Positions 1-6,273 of a stretch of 7,068 nucleotides of DNA are shown in pieces. Each line of letters begins with the position of its first letter. Within the stretch, counting starts at the first letter, position 1. The DNA lies in NCBI GenBank assembly GCA_955652635.1, contig CATPBN010000292.1, positions 1-7,068 on the forward strand, in the 5' to 3' direction. The notes under the pieces are model-generated. The model worked only from the letters and a program-made list of their open reading frames with translations, had not been told where the DNA came from and did no database searches. The position numbers and the translations under genes are program-made. This DNA is from an uncultured Gemmatimonadaceae bacterium. Lineage in GTDB: Bacteria; Gemmatimonadota; Gemmatimonadetes; Gemmatimonadales; Gemmatimonadaceae.

Positions 1-1
1 C

Positions 2-634
2 TACACCGTGAAGGAGATTTTCTACACCCTCCAGGGAGAAGGAGCGCAAAGCGGCAGGGCAGCGGTGTTTTGCCGGTTCTCGGGGTGCAACCTCTGGTCA
101 GGGCGAGAAGAGGATCGCTCGCGGGCAGTGTGTCAGTTTTGCGACACCGATTTCGTCGGGACAGGACCCGACGGCGGCAGATTCGCGAGCGCGAACGAGC
201 TTGCTGATGCGGTCGATCGGTGCTGGGGAGGAGTTTCTCCCGGTGCGGCAGGCAAATACATCGTCTGCACCGGAGGCGAGCCATTGCTTCAACTGGACGA
301 AGCGCTGATCGATGCGCTGCACGGGCGGGGTTTCGAGGTAGCGGTGGAGACGAATGGCACTCGACCGGCCCCGGCCTCTCTCGATTGGGTTTGTGTCAGC
401 CCGAAAGCAGGAGCGCCGTTCGTACAGATCAGTGGCAATGAGCTCAAGCTCGTTTATCCCCAGGAGAGCGCCGCGCCCGAGCAGTTCGCGCGTCTCGATT
501 TCAAACACTTCTTTCTTCAGCCGATGGACGGACCGGACGTCGCCGCGAATACAGAGCGGGCAATCGAATACTGTCTGCGGAATCCGGGTTGGCGCCTCAG
601 CATACAGACCCACAAGCTGGTTGGTATCAGGTAG
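2..634 (+). CDS. queE: 7-carboxy-7-deazaguanine synthase QueE, 5' end cut by the window edge
   Basis: QueE is a radical SAM enzyme. It contracts 6-carboxytetrahydropterin to 7-carboxy-7-deazaguanine, the step that builds the deazapurine core of queuosine precursors in the cytoplasm. Counting from the GTG at 8, the [4Fe-4S] cysteines are C27, C42 and C45, a CX14CX2C spacing known in one QueE subclass instead of the usual CX3CX2C. Other marks are the KEIFYTLQGEG opening, the SAM-binding TGGEP at 88-92, an SPKAG motif and a QTHK near the C-terminus. The frame is open through TAC-ACC to the window edge, and homologues usually carry a few residues before this point. The true start is therefore probably just outside, and the GTG at 8 may be internal. 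The usual partners queD and queC are not visible here and could lie upstream. The gene ends three bases from the convergent thrC stop. Confidence 0.93.
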   Translation, partial: YTVKEIFYTLQGEGAQSGRAAVFCRFSGCNLWSGREEDRSRAVCQFCDTDFVGTGPDGGRFASANELADAVDRCWGGVSPGAAGKYIVCTGGEPLLQLDEALIDALHGRGFEVAVETNGTRPAPASLDWVCVSPKAGAPFVQISGNELKLVYPQESAAPEQFARLDFKHFFLQPMDGPDVAANTERAIEYCLRNPGWRLSIQTHKLVGIR

Positions 635-637
635 ATC

Positions 638-1861
638 TCAGGGTCGCATCGCTGGGCCCAATGCGCTCTTTCGCGGTGTCTTTCGCGCCTTCGATCGACT
701 CTCGAACAGGTCGAGATACTTGATCCCGGAGCCGGTGTTGAAAAGCACCACCTTCTCATCTGGCTTCACGGCGCCGCGGGCGAGGAGCTGGCGGATTGCC
801 GGCACGCACGCGCCTCCCTCTGGAGATGCGAAGATGCCTTCACTGCGCGCCAGCTCTCTCGCGCCTTCGATCAACTCTTCGTCAGTGACGGAGACCGCGG
901 TTCCCTCAGATTCCCGGATTGCATCGAGGATGAGAAAATCACCGATGGCTTTCGGGACACGGAGGCCAGAGGCCACCGTTGCAGCGTTCTCGAATTCCTC
1001 AGCGAATCGATCGCCCGCCTCGAATGCGCGCACGATCGGTGCGCAGCCGGCAGCCTGAACCGAGATCATCCGGGGCCGTTTCTCGCCAATCCAACCCAGC
1101 TGCTGCAGCTCGTCGAATGCCTTCCACATTCCGATGAGCCCCGTTCCTCCGCCCGTCGGATAAACAATCACATCTGGCAGGGTCCACGCTAGTTGCTCTG
1201 CGATCTCGAAGCCGAGGGTCTTCTTTCCCTCGACGCGATAAGGCTCCTTGAGCGTAGAGACATCGAACCATCCCTCGCTCTCCTTCAGTCGCGCGACTTC
1301 CGCTCCGCAATCTGTAATCAGACCATCCATCAGCCTGACGTGCGCGCCAGCTACCTCGCATTCGATGATGTTGGCACGCGGAGTGTCCCTCGGCATGAGG
1401 AGGTAGGCACCGATGCGAGCATGCGCGCAATAGGCCGCCAGCGCTGCACCGGCGTTTCCCGCTGAGGGTGCAGCCAGCTTCTTCGCACCCAGCTCTTTCG
1501 CCATCGATACCGCTACCGACATCCCGCGAGCCTTGAAGCTCTGAGTAGGATTCAGCGATTCGTCCTTGACGTAAAGCTCGCTCAGCCCGAGGGATTCGCC
1601 GAGCGTTTTGGCGTGGAGCAGCGGGGTCCACCCTTCGCCGAGAGTAACGATGTTGTCCTCGCGACGAACGGGAAGCAGCTCTCTGTAGCGCCAGATGTCA
1701 GACCGGCGCGCGAAGAGGGATTGCCGCGTCAGGAACTTCGCAATCCGCTTCAGGTCGTAGCGTACCAGCAGAGGCTTGCCGCACTCCGTGCAGACGTTGT
1801 GGAGTCGCCCGGGTTCGTATTCGCGATGGCAGAAGGAGCACTCGAGATTCTTTACGTGCAT
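638..1861 (-). CDS. thrC: Threonine synthase (PLP-dependent, with N-terminal zinc ribbon)
   Basis: Threonine synthase converts O-phospho-L-homoserine to L-threonine and phosphate, the last step of threonine synthesis in the cytoplasm. The 407-residue protein has an N-terminal zinc-ribbon-like region (C8, C11, C24, C27). A fold-type-II PLP enzyme body follows. The likely Schiff-base lysine is K110 in NPTQSFKARG, an SAGNAG substrate loop lies at about 133-138, and the phosphate-binding PTGGGTG is at 235-241. A GSGIKYLDL stretch lies near the C-terminus, followed by a basic tail. Length and motif order fit the short, archaeal-like ThrC class. Related fold-type-II lyases such as threonine dehydratase or cysteate synthase are less likely, because the zinc ribbon plus QSFKARG pattern is typical of ThrC. 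The ATG at 1861 has no clear Shine-Dalgarno sequence ahead of it. The gene appears to be transcribed alone and diverges from the membrane-protein gene. Confidence 0.93.
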   Translation of the reverse strand: MHVKNLECSFCHREYEPGRLHNVCTECGKPLLVRYDLKRIAKFLTRQSLFARRSDIWRYRELLPVRREDNIVTLGEGWTPLLHAKTLGESLGLSELYVKDESLNPTQSFKARGMSVAVSMAKELGAKKLAAPSAGNAGAALAAYCAHARIGAYLLMPRDTPRANIIECEVAGAHVRLMDGLITDCGAEVARLKESEGWFDVSTLKEPYRVEGKKTLGFEIAEQLAWTLPDVIVYPTGGGTGLIGMWKAFDELQQLGWIGEKRPRMISVQAAGCAPIVRAFEAGDRFAEEFENAATVASGLRVPKAIGDFLILDAIRESEGTAVSVTDEELIEGARELARSEGIFASPEGGACVPAIRQLLARGAVKPDEKVVLFNTGSGIKYLDLFESRSKARKTPRKSALGPAMRP

Positions 1862-1929
1862 TCGGAGTCGCTTCGGAACGGAAGGAGTGGGCGGGCCGAT
1901 GCGTGCGGTATAGCTTTACGAAAAGTTAC

Positions 1930-2078
1930 ATGCGCCTCCAAACCTTTGCCCTACGGAACCCATCCCAACTCATCGCTTTTTCAACGGGCTGCGCCTCGTT
2001 GGGGCACTTCTGATCGCGACCCTGGTGCCGCTTCTGATCGATCTCCGCGCCCGCCGCTCCAGCCGCACCCGCCAATAG
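1930..2078 (+). other. Cryptic hydrophobic mini-frame, interrupted (possible small membrane peptide or remnant)
   Basis: In the frame that ends at the TAG 2076-2078, positions 1977-2075 read as a peptide containing RLVGALLIATLVPLLIDL and then RARRSSRTRQ. This looks like one transmembrane helix with a positively charged cytoplasmic tail. The frame opens after a TAG at 1911 but has no ATG or TTG, and its only GTG (2025) would leave 17 codons. The nearest upstream ATG, at 1930, is in another frame and would need a -1 shift at the T5 run 1977-1981 to reach the hydrophobic part. The TAG directly abuts the ATG at 2079 of the next gene, which itself lacks a Shine-Dalgarno site, so translational coupling is conceivable. 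It may equally be a decayed gene, an assembly indel or chance. I do not recognise a family. Confidence 0.2.
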
Positions 2079-2603
2079 ATGTACATCGGACACGTCGGCG
2101 CCGCACTTAGCGCAAAGCGCGTGCGCAGGAGCATCGGGCTGCTTGTACTACTCGTCGCCACCTATACACCCGACTGGGCGGACACCGGGCTGTGCCTGGC
2201 TGGCGCGTACAACCCCGTGGGAATGCTTTCCCATTCCATCCCCGCGATTTCGCTGTTCGCCGTGCTGGGATTTGCAGCGTACGCGACAGCCACGCGCGAC
2301 TGGAGATCCGGGCTCGTCGTGGCCGCGGTGATACTTTCGCACATGTTCCTCGACTGGATCACGGGCTACAAGCCGCCGTGGCCAGGAGGGCCGAGGATCG
2401 GGCTACGATTCTACGATCATCCCATCGCTGACTTCATCGCCGAGGGAACGGTGATCGTGATTGGCGCGCTACTCTATGCGCGAACGGTTCCGCCGCGAAA
2501 ACGGCCGTGGGCCGACATTTCGATAATGCTCGGCACTCTGTTGTTGCTCCAGCTGGGAGTCGACGTCGCGCGGATGATGATGAAGACGCTGCCCAAATGC
2601 TGA
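2079..2603 (+). CDS. Small multi-pass membrane protein, probable YdjM/PF04307-type putative metal-dependent hydrolase
   Basis: This 174-residue protein begins MYIGHVGAALSAKR, an opening typical of the inner-membrane PF04307 (YdjM-like) family. About five hydrophobic segments are visible, near residues 19-29, 54-72, 78-95, 117-133 and 147-162. Polar residues that could bind metal recur at membrane boundaries: H5, D32 and D35 in TPDWAD, H52, and H88 with D92 in SHMFLDW. That H/D pattern is why the family is called a putative hydrolase, but no substrate is established. The start at 2079 keeps the conserved IGH opening and follows an in-frame TAG immediately. No Shine-Dalgarno sequence precedes it (GCCGCACCCGCCAATAG), so it may be leaderless-like or coupled to the upstream mini-frame. 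The HD-domain gene follows 72 bases later on the same strand. The family call is moderately confident; the function is unknown. Confidence 0.65.
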   Translation: MYIGHVGAALSAKRVRRSIGLLVLLVATYTPDWADTGLCLAGAYNPVGMLSHSIPAISLFAVLGFAAYATATRDWRSGLVVAAVILSHMFLDWITGYKPPWPGGPRIGLRFYDHPIADFIAEGTVIVIGALLYARTVPPRKRPWADISIMLGTLLLLQLGVDVARMMMKTLPKC

Positions 2604-2628
2604 TGCGCGGCAAGCCGGATTAATAGAT

Positions 2629-2657
2629 TTGACCAGAGTTGGCGGCACGCGTACGCC
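2629..2657 (+). promoter_or_regulatory. Weak candidate promoter for the HD-domain gene
   Basis: TTGACC at 2629-2634 matches five of six bases of a sigma-70 -35 box. A 17-base spacer leads to TACGCC at 2652-2657, which matches the -10 consensus at only three positions. A start near 2664 would give a very short leader holding the GGAAAG before the ATG. The -10 is poor, so this is only suggestive; the HD gene could equally be co-transcribed with the membrane gene. Confidence 0.2.
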
Positions 2658-2675
2658 CAATCCACCCGGAAAGAA

Positions 2676-3272
2676 ATGACAGACTCCAACCCCCTTCCCT
2701 CCCGCTCCGACACACTCGCACTGATGCGCGAGTACACCGCGAGTGAATCGCTGCGCAAGCACATGCTTTCGGTCGAGGCCGCCATGCGTGCCTACGCCGG
2801 TAAATTTGGCGAGGACGAAGAGCGCTGGGGAACGACGGGGCTCATTCACGACTTCGACTACGAGCGATTCCCCAACAACGCCCACTCGCCGACTGAGGAG
2901 CATCCGTCGGAGGGAGTGCGGATTCTGAGAGCGAAGGGATATCCGGAGGATGTCCTTCAGGCAATCCTCGGCCACGCGCACTACACGAACACGCCGCGGG
3001 AGTCCCGGATGGCGAAGACGCTCTTTGCCGTGGACGAGCTGACCGGCCTGATCACGGCGACGGCGCTGGTGCGGCCGACCAAGAGCGTGCACGAGGTGGA
3101 CGCGAAATCGGTACGGAAGAAGATGAAGGACAAGGCATTCGCGCGCGGCGTGAGCCGAGAGGATGTGATCAACGGCGCGCGGGAACTCGGTGTCGATCTC
3201 GACGAGCACATCAACTTCGTCATCGGGGCCATGCAGGCGCGCTCGGCCGTTCTCGGCCTGTCCGGTACCTAG
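2676..3272 (+). CDS. HD-domain (HDIG-like) phosphohydrolase-family protein
   Basis: This is a 198-residue soluble protein of the HD superfamily, whose members use His/Asp-bound metals to hydrolyse phosphate esters, often nucleotides. The metal-binding pattern is complete: H29 in LRKHML, the H58-D59 doublet in LIHDFDYE, H76, H100 (H102 nearby) and D120 in AVDELTG. The second half (VRPTKS, KSVRKKMKDKAFARGV, then a helical end) resembles a widespread single-domain subfamily annotated only as HD-domain protein. I do not know its substrate. The start at 2676 has a modest GGAAAG site at 2668-2673. No sensor or synthetase domain is fused to it, so a role in signalling-nucleotide turnover is only a possibility. 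It follows the membrane-protein gene by 72 bases and is convergent with the desaturase. Confidence 0.85.
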   Translation: MTDSNPLPSRSDTLALMREYTASESLRKHMLSVEAAMRAYAGKFGEDEERWGTTGLIHDFDYERFPNNAHSPTEEHPSEGVRILRAKGYPEDVLQAILGHAHYTNTPRESRMAKTLFAVDELTGLITATALVRPTKSVHEVDAKSVRKKMKDKAFARGVSREDVINGARELGVDLDEHINFVIGAMQARSAVLGLSGT

Positions 3273-3437
3273 CGCCGTTACCGCGATCGCTGCTCACGCA
3301 TCTCTGCGCGAGTTTAATGCGCGCTTCGATTTGCATCTCGTGTTTGGGTCGGCGGAGATGTCCTCTCCGGCGACAACGCTCGCGCAGCAGGATGTTTCCA
3401 GACTGACCGACGCGCAACGATCTCTAGGAGACCGCCC
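3273..3437. other. Convergent intergenic gap without a recognisable element
   Basis: This gap lies between the HD-domain gene and the convergent desaturase. One plus-strand frame (that of a shadow of both flanking genes) stays open across it, but it has no start with a ribosome binding site. I see only small inverted repeats, for example GCGCG/CGCGC around 3315-3330 and TCTC/GAGA near 3421-3431, with no T-run that would make a convincing terminator. Confidence 0.4.
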
Positions 3438-4406
3438 TCACTCCATCGCGAATTCGCGATTGAAGATCACGTCGAACGCGAAGCTCTTGGGTTTGGTCTT
3501 GAGCTCCATCACCTGCGCGATGCGCTCGAGACGCGCGGGAATTCCCATGATCTTTTCCTGCGCCTTCCGCCCGAGATCGTTCAACCCGTCCATGGTATCG
3601 ATCGACCAGTACTTTATAAGCTCCTCGACGATCCGGAGATAGTCGCGCGGACCGTAGATCTCCGCGCGACGCACGACGTCGGCGAGCTCCCGGAAATGGG
3701 GCATGTTCACGCCAGGCATGTCGATCGCCGGCATGATCTTGGCCGCTGCCACAAGGCCTTGGTTTGGATCGCGCTCGAGGACCGCCTTGAATACCGAGCG
3801 ATAAAACGTATAGTGGCGGGCCTCCTCCTTGGCGACGTTCTGCAACACCGTCCCGATCGTCGGCTCGTACTGCGACGCGTACTTGCCGGTGTTGGCGTGG
3901 GAGACCTGCGTCGCCCTCTCCTGCAGCGACGTGTAGACGAAGACGCGGTACGGATCTTTGTCCCACTCCGGCTCGAACCCGGCCTTGATGTAGTCGAACT
4001 GCATTTTCTCGATCACCACTGGATCGAACACGCCCGCATCGCGCGTGTAGTCGTGGAGAATCGCGCCGTGGCGATCCTCTTCCGCCGTCCACAGGTTGTT
4101 CCACTTCGCCCAGATGCTGTCCGTCCCGAGATAAACCGCGAGCAGGCGGTGAAAGTGCGGTAGTCCTTCCTCGGTGAGCAGATTGAGCGCGAGGGCCACG
4201 CGGGCAGGATCACTTATCCCCCTCGCGCGCTCTCTGAGTGCCTTCAGGTGATGGTCGGGATCTTCGCCCGGAGCTGGCTCCAGCAATTCCGCCGGAAACC
4301 AGAGCACGCGCTTCGCTTCGTGCGCCGCCATTAACTCCACCACAAGAGGTTCGAGGTCGGCGAGCACCTCGATCTTCGATAGCGTCTCGGCTTCGACTGG
4401 ATTCAC
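3438..4406 (-). CDS. Soluble acyl-ACP desaturase (ferritin-like diiron family)
   Basis: This protein belongs to the stearoyl-ACP desaturase family, soluble O2-dependent diiron enzymes that put a cis double bond into acyl chains carried on acyl carrier protein (plant FAB2, mycobacterial DesA types). All six expected iron ligands are visible. Counted from the GTG at 4406 they are E80 (TEEGLP), E110 and H113 (AEEDRHG), E163 (LQERATQ), and E195 and H198 (KEEARHY), the E-[EXXH]x2 arrangement. The chosen start gives 322 residues. It is preceded three bases upstream by GAGGTGG and leads straight into the first helix with AAHEAKRVLWFP. A GTG at 4481 in the same frame would add 25 residues but has no ribosome binding site. 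No ferredoxin or reductase gene lies nearby, so the electron donor is elsewhere. Regiospecificity cannot be read from the sequence. Confidence 0.9.
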   Translation of the reverse strand: MNPVEAETLSKIEVLADLEPLVVELMAAHEAKRVLWFPAELLEPAPGEDPDHHLKALRERARGISDPARVALALNLLTEEGLPHFHRLLAVYLGTDSIWAKWNNLWTAEEDRHGAILHDYTRDAGVFDPVVIEKMQFDYIKAGFEPEWDKDPYRVFVYTSLQERATQVSHANTGKYASQYEPTIGTVLQNVAKEEARHYTFYRSVFKAVLERDPNQGLVAAAKIMPAIDMPGVNMPHFRELADVVRRAEIYGPRDYLRIVEELIKYWSIDTMDGLNDLGRKAQEKIMGIPARLERIAQVMELKTKPKSFAFDVIFNREFAME

Positions 4407-4409
4407 TGA

Positions 4410-4416
4410 CCACCTC
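4410..4416 (-). promoter_or_regulatory. Ribosome binding site deciding the desaturase start
   Basis: On the minus strand GAGGTGG lies three bases before the GTG at 4404-4406. It matches the anti-Shine-Dalgarno well, while the alternative GTG at 4479-4481 is preceded by CCGCATT with no purine-rich site. This favours the shorter 322-residue product. Confidence 0.6.
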
Positions 4417-4577
4417 GGAGTTTTTTGGCCATTGCTTTTAACATAAGCGCTCACAGACGTGCGAGAAGGGAAGAAATCCACAATGCGGCCGACTGGCGGG
4501 GTTTCTCCCGTCCCCCGAAATTACGGCCTGACGCTTGCACGTCCAGCGGCGGTACCATTGAACTCGAATATTGCGGC

Positions 4578-4582
4578 AGGAG
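4578..4582 (+). promoter_or_regulatory. Strong ribosome binding site of the KGG-motif gene
   Basis: AGGAG stands seven bases before the ATG at 4590. This fixes the start there. The open frame extends upstream to an ATG at 4425, but that extension runs antisense over the desaturase 5' region and has no such site. Confidence 0.75.
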
Positions 4583-4589
4583 ACCGATA

Positions 4590-4916
4590 ATGGCAGACGA
4601 GCGGAACAACCAAGGGGAAAGAATGGACGAGCGAAGCAGAAGCGGCGTAGTCGGGGGTGGAAGCGGTGGGATGAGCGGGCGCAATGACGGTGGAGGAGAA
4701 TTTCGTAGCACCAGCAACATCCGCAAGACACCCCGCGGATTTGCGGCGATGGACCCGCAGGCACAGCGGGCGATTGCGGCGAAAGGTGGACGCGCGGCGC
4801 ACCAGAAAGGAACGGCGCACGAATTCACCAGTGAAGAGGCGCGGGTCGCTGGGAGAAAAGGTGGAGAAGCATCTCGCGGCGGACGAAGATCGAGCGGAGC
4901 AGGTCAGGGCAGCTGA
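4590..4916 (+). CDS. KGG-motif (YciG/GsiB-like) general stress protein
   Basis: This is a 108-residue, very hydrophilic, glycine/arginine-rich protein with two copies of the KGG stress motif (PF10685 type). The first is K65-G66-G67 within AIAAKGGRAAHQKG; the second is K90-G91-G92 within ARVAGRKGGEASRGG. A RGFAAMDPQAQR lead-in precedes the first copy. The N-terminal half is low in complexity (GGGSGG, DGGGEF), contains no hydrophobic core and is probably disordered. Family members such as E. coli YciG and Bacillus GsiB accumulate under stress or in stationary phase; the molecular mechanism is unclear. A second Met at 4623 could also initiate, but the site at 4578-4582 favours 4590. The gene has its own terminator 22 bases after the stop, so it is probably a monocistronic, abundant transcript. 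I could not identify a convincing promoter. Confidence 0.85.
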   Translation: MADERNNQGERMDERSRSGVVGGGSGGMSGRNDGGGEFRSTSNIRKTPRGFAAMDPQAQRAIAAKGGRAAHQKGTAHEFTSEEARVAGRKGGEASRGGRRSSGAGQGS

Positions 4917-4937
4917 CCGACCAAGCCGGGACGGAAG

Positions 4938-4978
4938 CGAAAGGGGCACGGTGCAAGACGTGCCCCGTCGTTTTTTTT
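4938..4978 (+). terminator. Rho-independent terminator of the KGG-motif gene
   Basis: A perfect 8-bp stem GGGGCACG (4943-4950) / CGTGCCCC (4959-4966) encloses the 8-base loop GTGCAAGA. CGA at 4938-4940 can pair with TCG at 4968-4970 across a small internal loop, which brings the helix up to a run of eight T at 4971-4978. The strand polarity fits the KGG gene, which stops at 4916. The terminator lies between that gene and the kinase, so the kinase needs its own promoter or read-through. Confidence 0.9.
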
Positions 4979-5041
4979 CCGCTGAGATCGTTCGGCCTTG
5001 GAGTTGCATGTCCCTATCCTGCGTGCCGTCCCGCTCAACAC

Positions 5042-5046
5042 AGGTG
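5042..5046 (+). promoter_or_regulatory. Ribosome binding site supporting the kinase start
   Basis: AGGTG lies six bases ahead of the ATG at 5053. GGAG at 5000-5003 ahead of the ATG at 5008 competes with it, so the choice is a preference, not a certainty. Confidence 0.45.
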
Positions 5047-5052
5047 CCGAAG

Positions 5053-6273
5053 ATGATGGACCCCCAGCAGCAAGGCACGGTCGCTGACACGCGCGAAGCG
5101 CCGCGGAAAGGACGCGATGCGAACGCTCTTCAGTACAAGGAGCTGCTCGCCTCCAGAGACGCGATCGACCGCGAGCGTCAGAAGTATTTCGAGCTGTTCG
5201 AGTCCGCGCCGGACGCCTGCTTCCTCACCGACTCTCACGGAATTATCCGTGAAGCCAACGTGGCCGCTGGTCAGTTGCTTTCCGTGCCCGCACAGTTTCT
5301 CGCGGGCAAGACGCTCTCGGCTTATTTCGACGAGTCCGCACGCAAGACCTACCGTGATCAGCTCGACCAGCTGCGCGGATCCGAGAGATCCGACGACTGG
5401 GAGATACAGCTCCGCCCGCGCATCGGACCTCCTACCGATGTATCGGTTTCGATCACGCGGGTGACCGCTCGGGACAAGAGTCTCGGTGGCTACCGCTGGG
5501 TAGTGCGTGACATCTCCAAGCGAAGGCAAGCGGAGAACGTGCTTCTCACCCGCGAGCGCAAAGCGCGCGAAGACGCGGAGGTCTCGAATCGCATCAAGTC
5601 TGACTTCCTCGCTCTATTGAGCCACGAGTTCCGCACTCCGCTCCAGGCAATCTTCGGCTACACCGAGCTACTGGAGCGCGAGATTCACGGGCCCCTCAGC
5701 GACCCGCAGCGCCGCTACATTCAGCGCATCCAGCAGAGCCAGCAGCTCCTCCTCGGACTCATCACCACGATACTGGATTTCGCCAAACTCGAGAGCGGAC
5801 AGTCGATCGATTTGGTTCTTCGTCCGACTTTGATCCGCGAAGTGCTGGTGCAGATGGAAGGACTGGTCGGCGCTCAGCTCGAGGAGAAGGAGCTCACTTA
5901 CACGTATCACTGCGGAGATTTATCGATCGTCGCCAACGCAGATGCCGCCAAGCTGCAGCAGATCGTGCTCAATCTGCTGGCGAATGCGATCAAGTTCACC
6001 GACCGGGGAGGACGCATCACTCTCCTGTGCGAGCTCGAACCGGAAGTCGTCGCCATCCGGGTGAGCGACACCGGCAAGGGAATTCCGGCCGACAAGCTCG
6101 AAGCGATCTTTGAGCCGTTCGTGCAGCTGAAACCCAAGGGAGCAGTGACGAATGGCACCGGTCTCGGACTGCCGATCAGCCGGAGACTTGCGACGGCCAT
6201 GGGCGGTTCGCTCAGCGCCGCGAGCGAACCCGGCAAAGGCTCTACTTTTACTTTACGGCTGCAACGGACGTAG
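5053..6273 (+). CDS. Soluble PAS-domain sensor histidine kinase
   Basis: The 406-residue protein has no signal peptide or membrane segment, so it should sense a cytoplasmic signal. A charged N-terminal helix leads into a PAS domain at about 45-155 (LFESAPDACFLTD, then WVVRDISKRR). A linker helix follows, then the HisKA domain with phospho-acceptor H191 in SHEFRTPLQ. The HATPase_c domain has an N box around N311 (LLANAIKF), G1 at D339-G343, an EPF F box at 354-356 and GTGLGL at 368-373. All catalytic motifs are intact. I chose the ATG at 5053 because AGGTG at 5042-5046 sits six bases before it; an ATG at 5056 follows directly. An in-frame ATG at 5008 with GGAG upstream would add 15 residues of unremarkable sequence. 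No receiver domain or response-regulator gene is present, so this is an orphan kinase here. Its ligand and partner are unknown. Confidence 0.92.
   Translation: MMDPQQQGTVADTREAPRKGRDANALQYKELLASRDAIDRERQKYFELFESAPDACFLTDSHGIIREANVAAGQLLSVPAQFLAGKTLSAYFDESARKTYRDQLDQLRGSERSDDWEIQLRPRIGPPTDVSVSITRVTARDKSLGGYRWVVRDISKRRQAENVLLTRERKAREDAEVSNRIKSDFLALLSHEFRTPLQAIFGYTELLEREIHGPLSDPQRRYIQRIQQSQQLLLGLITTILDFAKLESGQSIDLVLRPTLIREVLVQMEGLVGAQLEEKELTYTYHCGDLSIVANADAAKLQQIVLNLLANAIKFTDRGGRITLLCELEPEVVAIRVSDTGKGIPADKLEAIFEPFVQLKPKGAVTNGTGLGLPISRRLATAMGGSLSAASEPGKGSTFTLRLQRT

Noticed and set aside
354..1058. Long plus-strand frame across the queE end and thrC C-terminus
   Set aside because: Its translation is Ser/Arg/Pro-rich, without domains, and opposite a clear threonine synthase. 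It is a GC-rich shadow frame.
1895..1950. Possible divergent promoter (TATACC-like box on the minus strand for thrC)
   Set aside because: The -10 match is only four of six and no reasonable -35 hexamer stands 16-18 bases away, so I do not call it.
2469..3209. Long minus-strand frame opposite the HD-domain gene
   Set aside because: It is Arg/His/Val-rich shadow composition with no motif, and the plus strand carries a complete HD-domain protein.
3424..4104. Second minus-strand frame inside the desaturase gene
   Set aside because: The translation is Arg/Gly-rich low complexity, out of frame with a protein that shows all six diiron ligands.
4440..4445. TATGTT on the minus strand as a -10 box for the desaturase
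   Set aside because: It has only four consensus matches and no recognisable -35 partner; an AT-rich patch alone is not enough.
4425..4589. Upstream extension of the KGG gene to an ATG at 4425
   Set aside because: The extension is antisense to the desaturase 5' region and leader, has no ribosome binding site and shows no family-like sequence. The ATG at 4590 has AGGAG at ideal spacing.
4684..5052. Open extension of the kinase frame upstream, through the KGG gene, to an ATG at 4684
   Set aside because: This stretch overlaps the well-supported KGG gene and its terminator, is arginine-rich shadow sequence, and has no domain. The start at 5053 has a ribosome binding site and leads directly into the kinase N-terminal helix.
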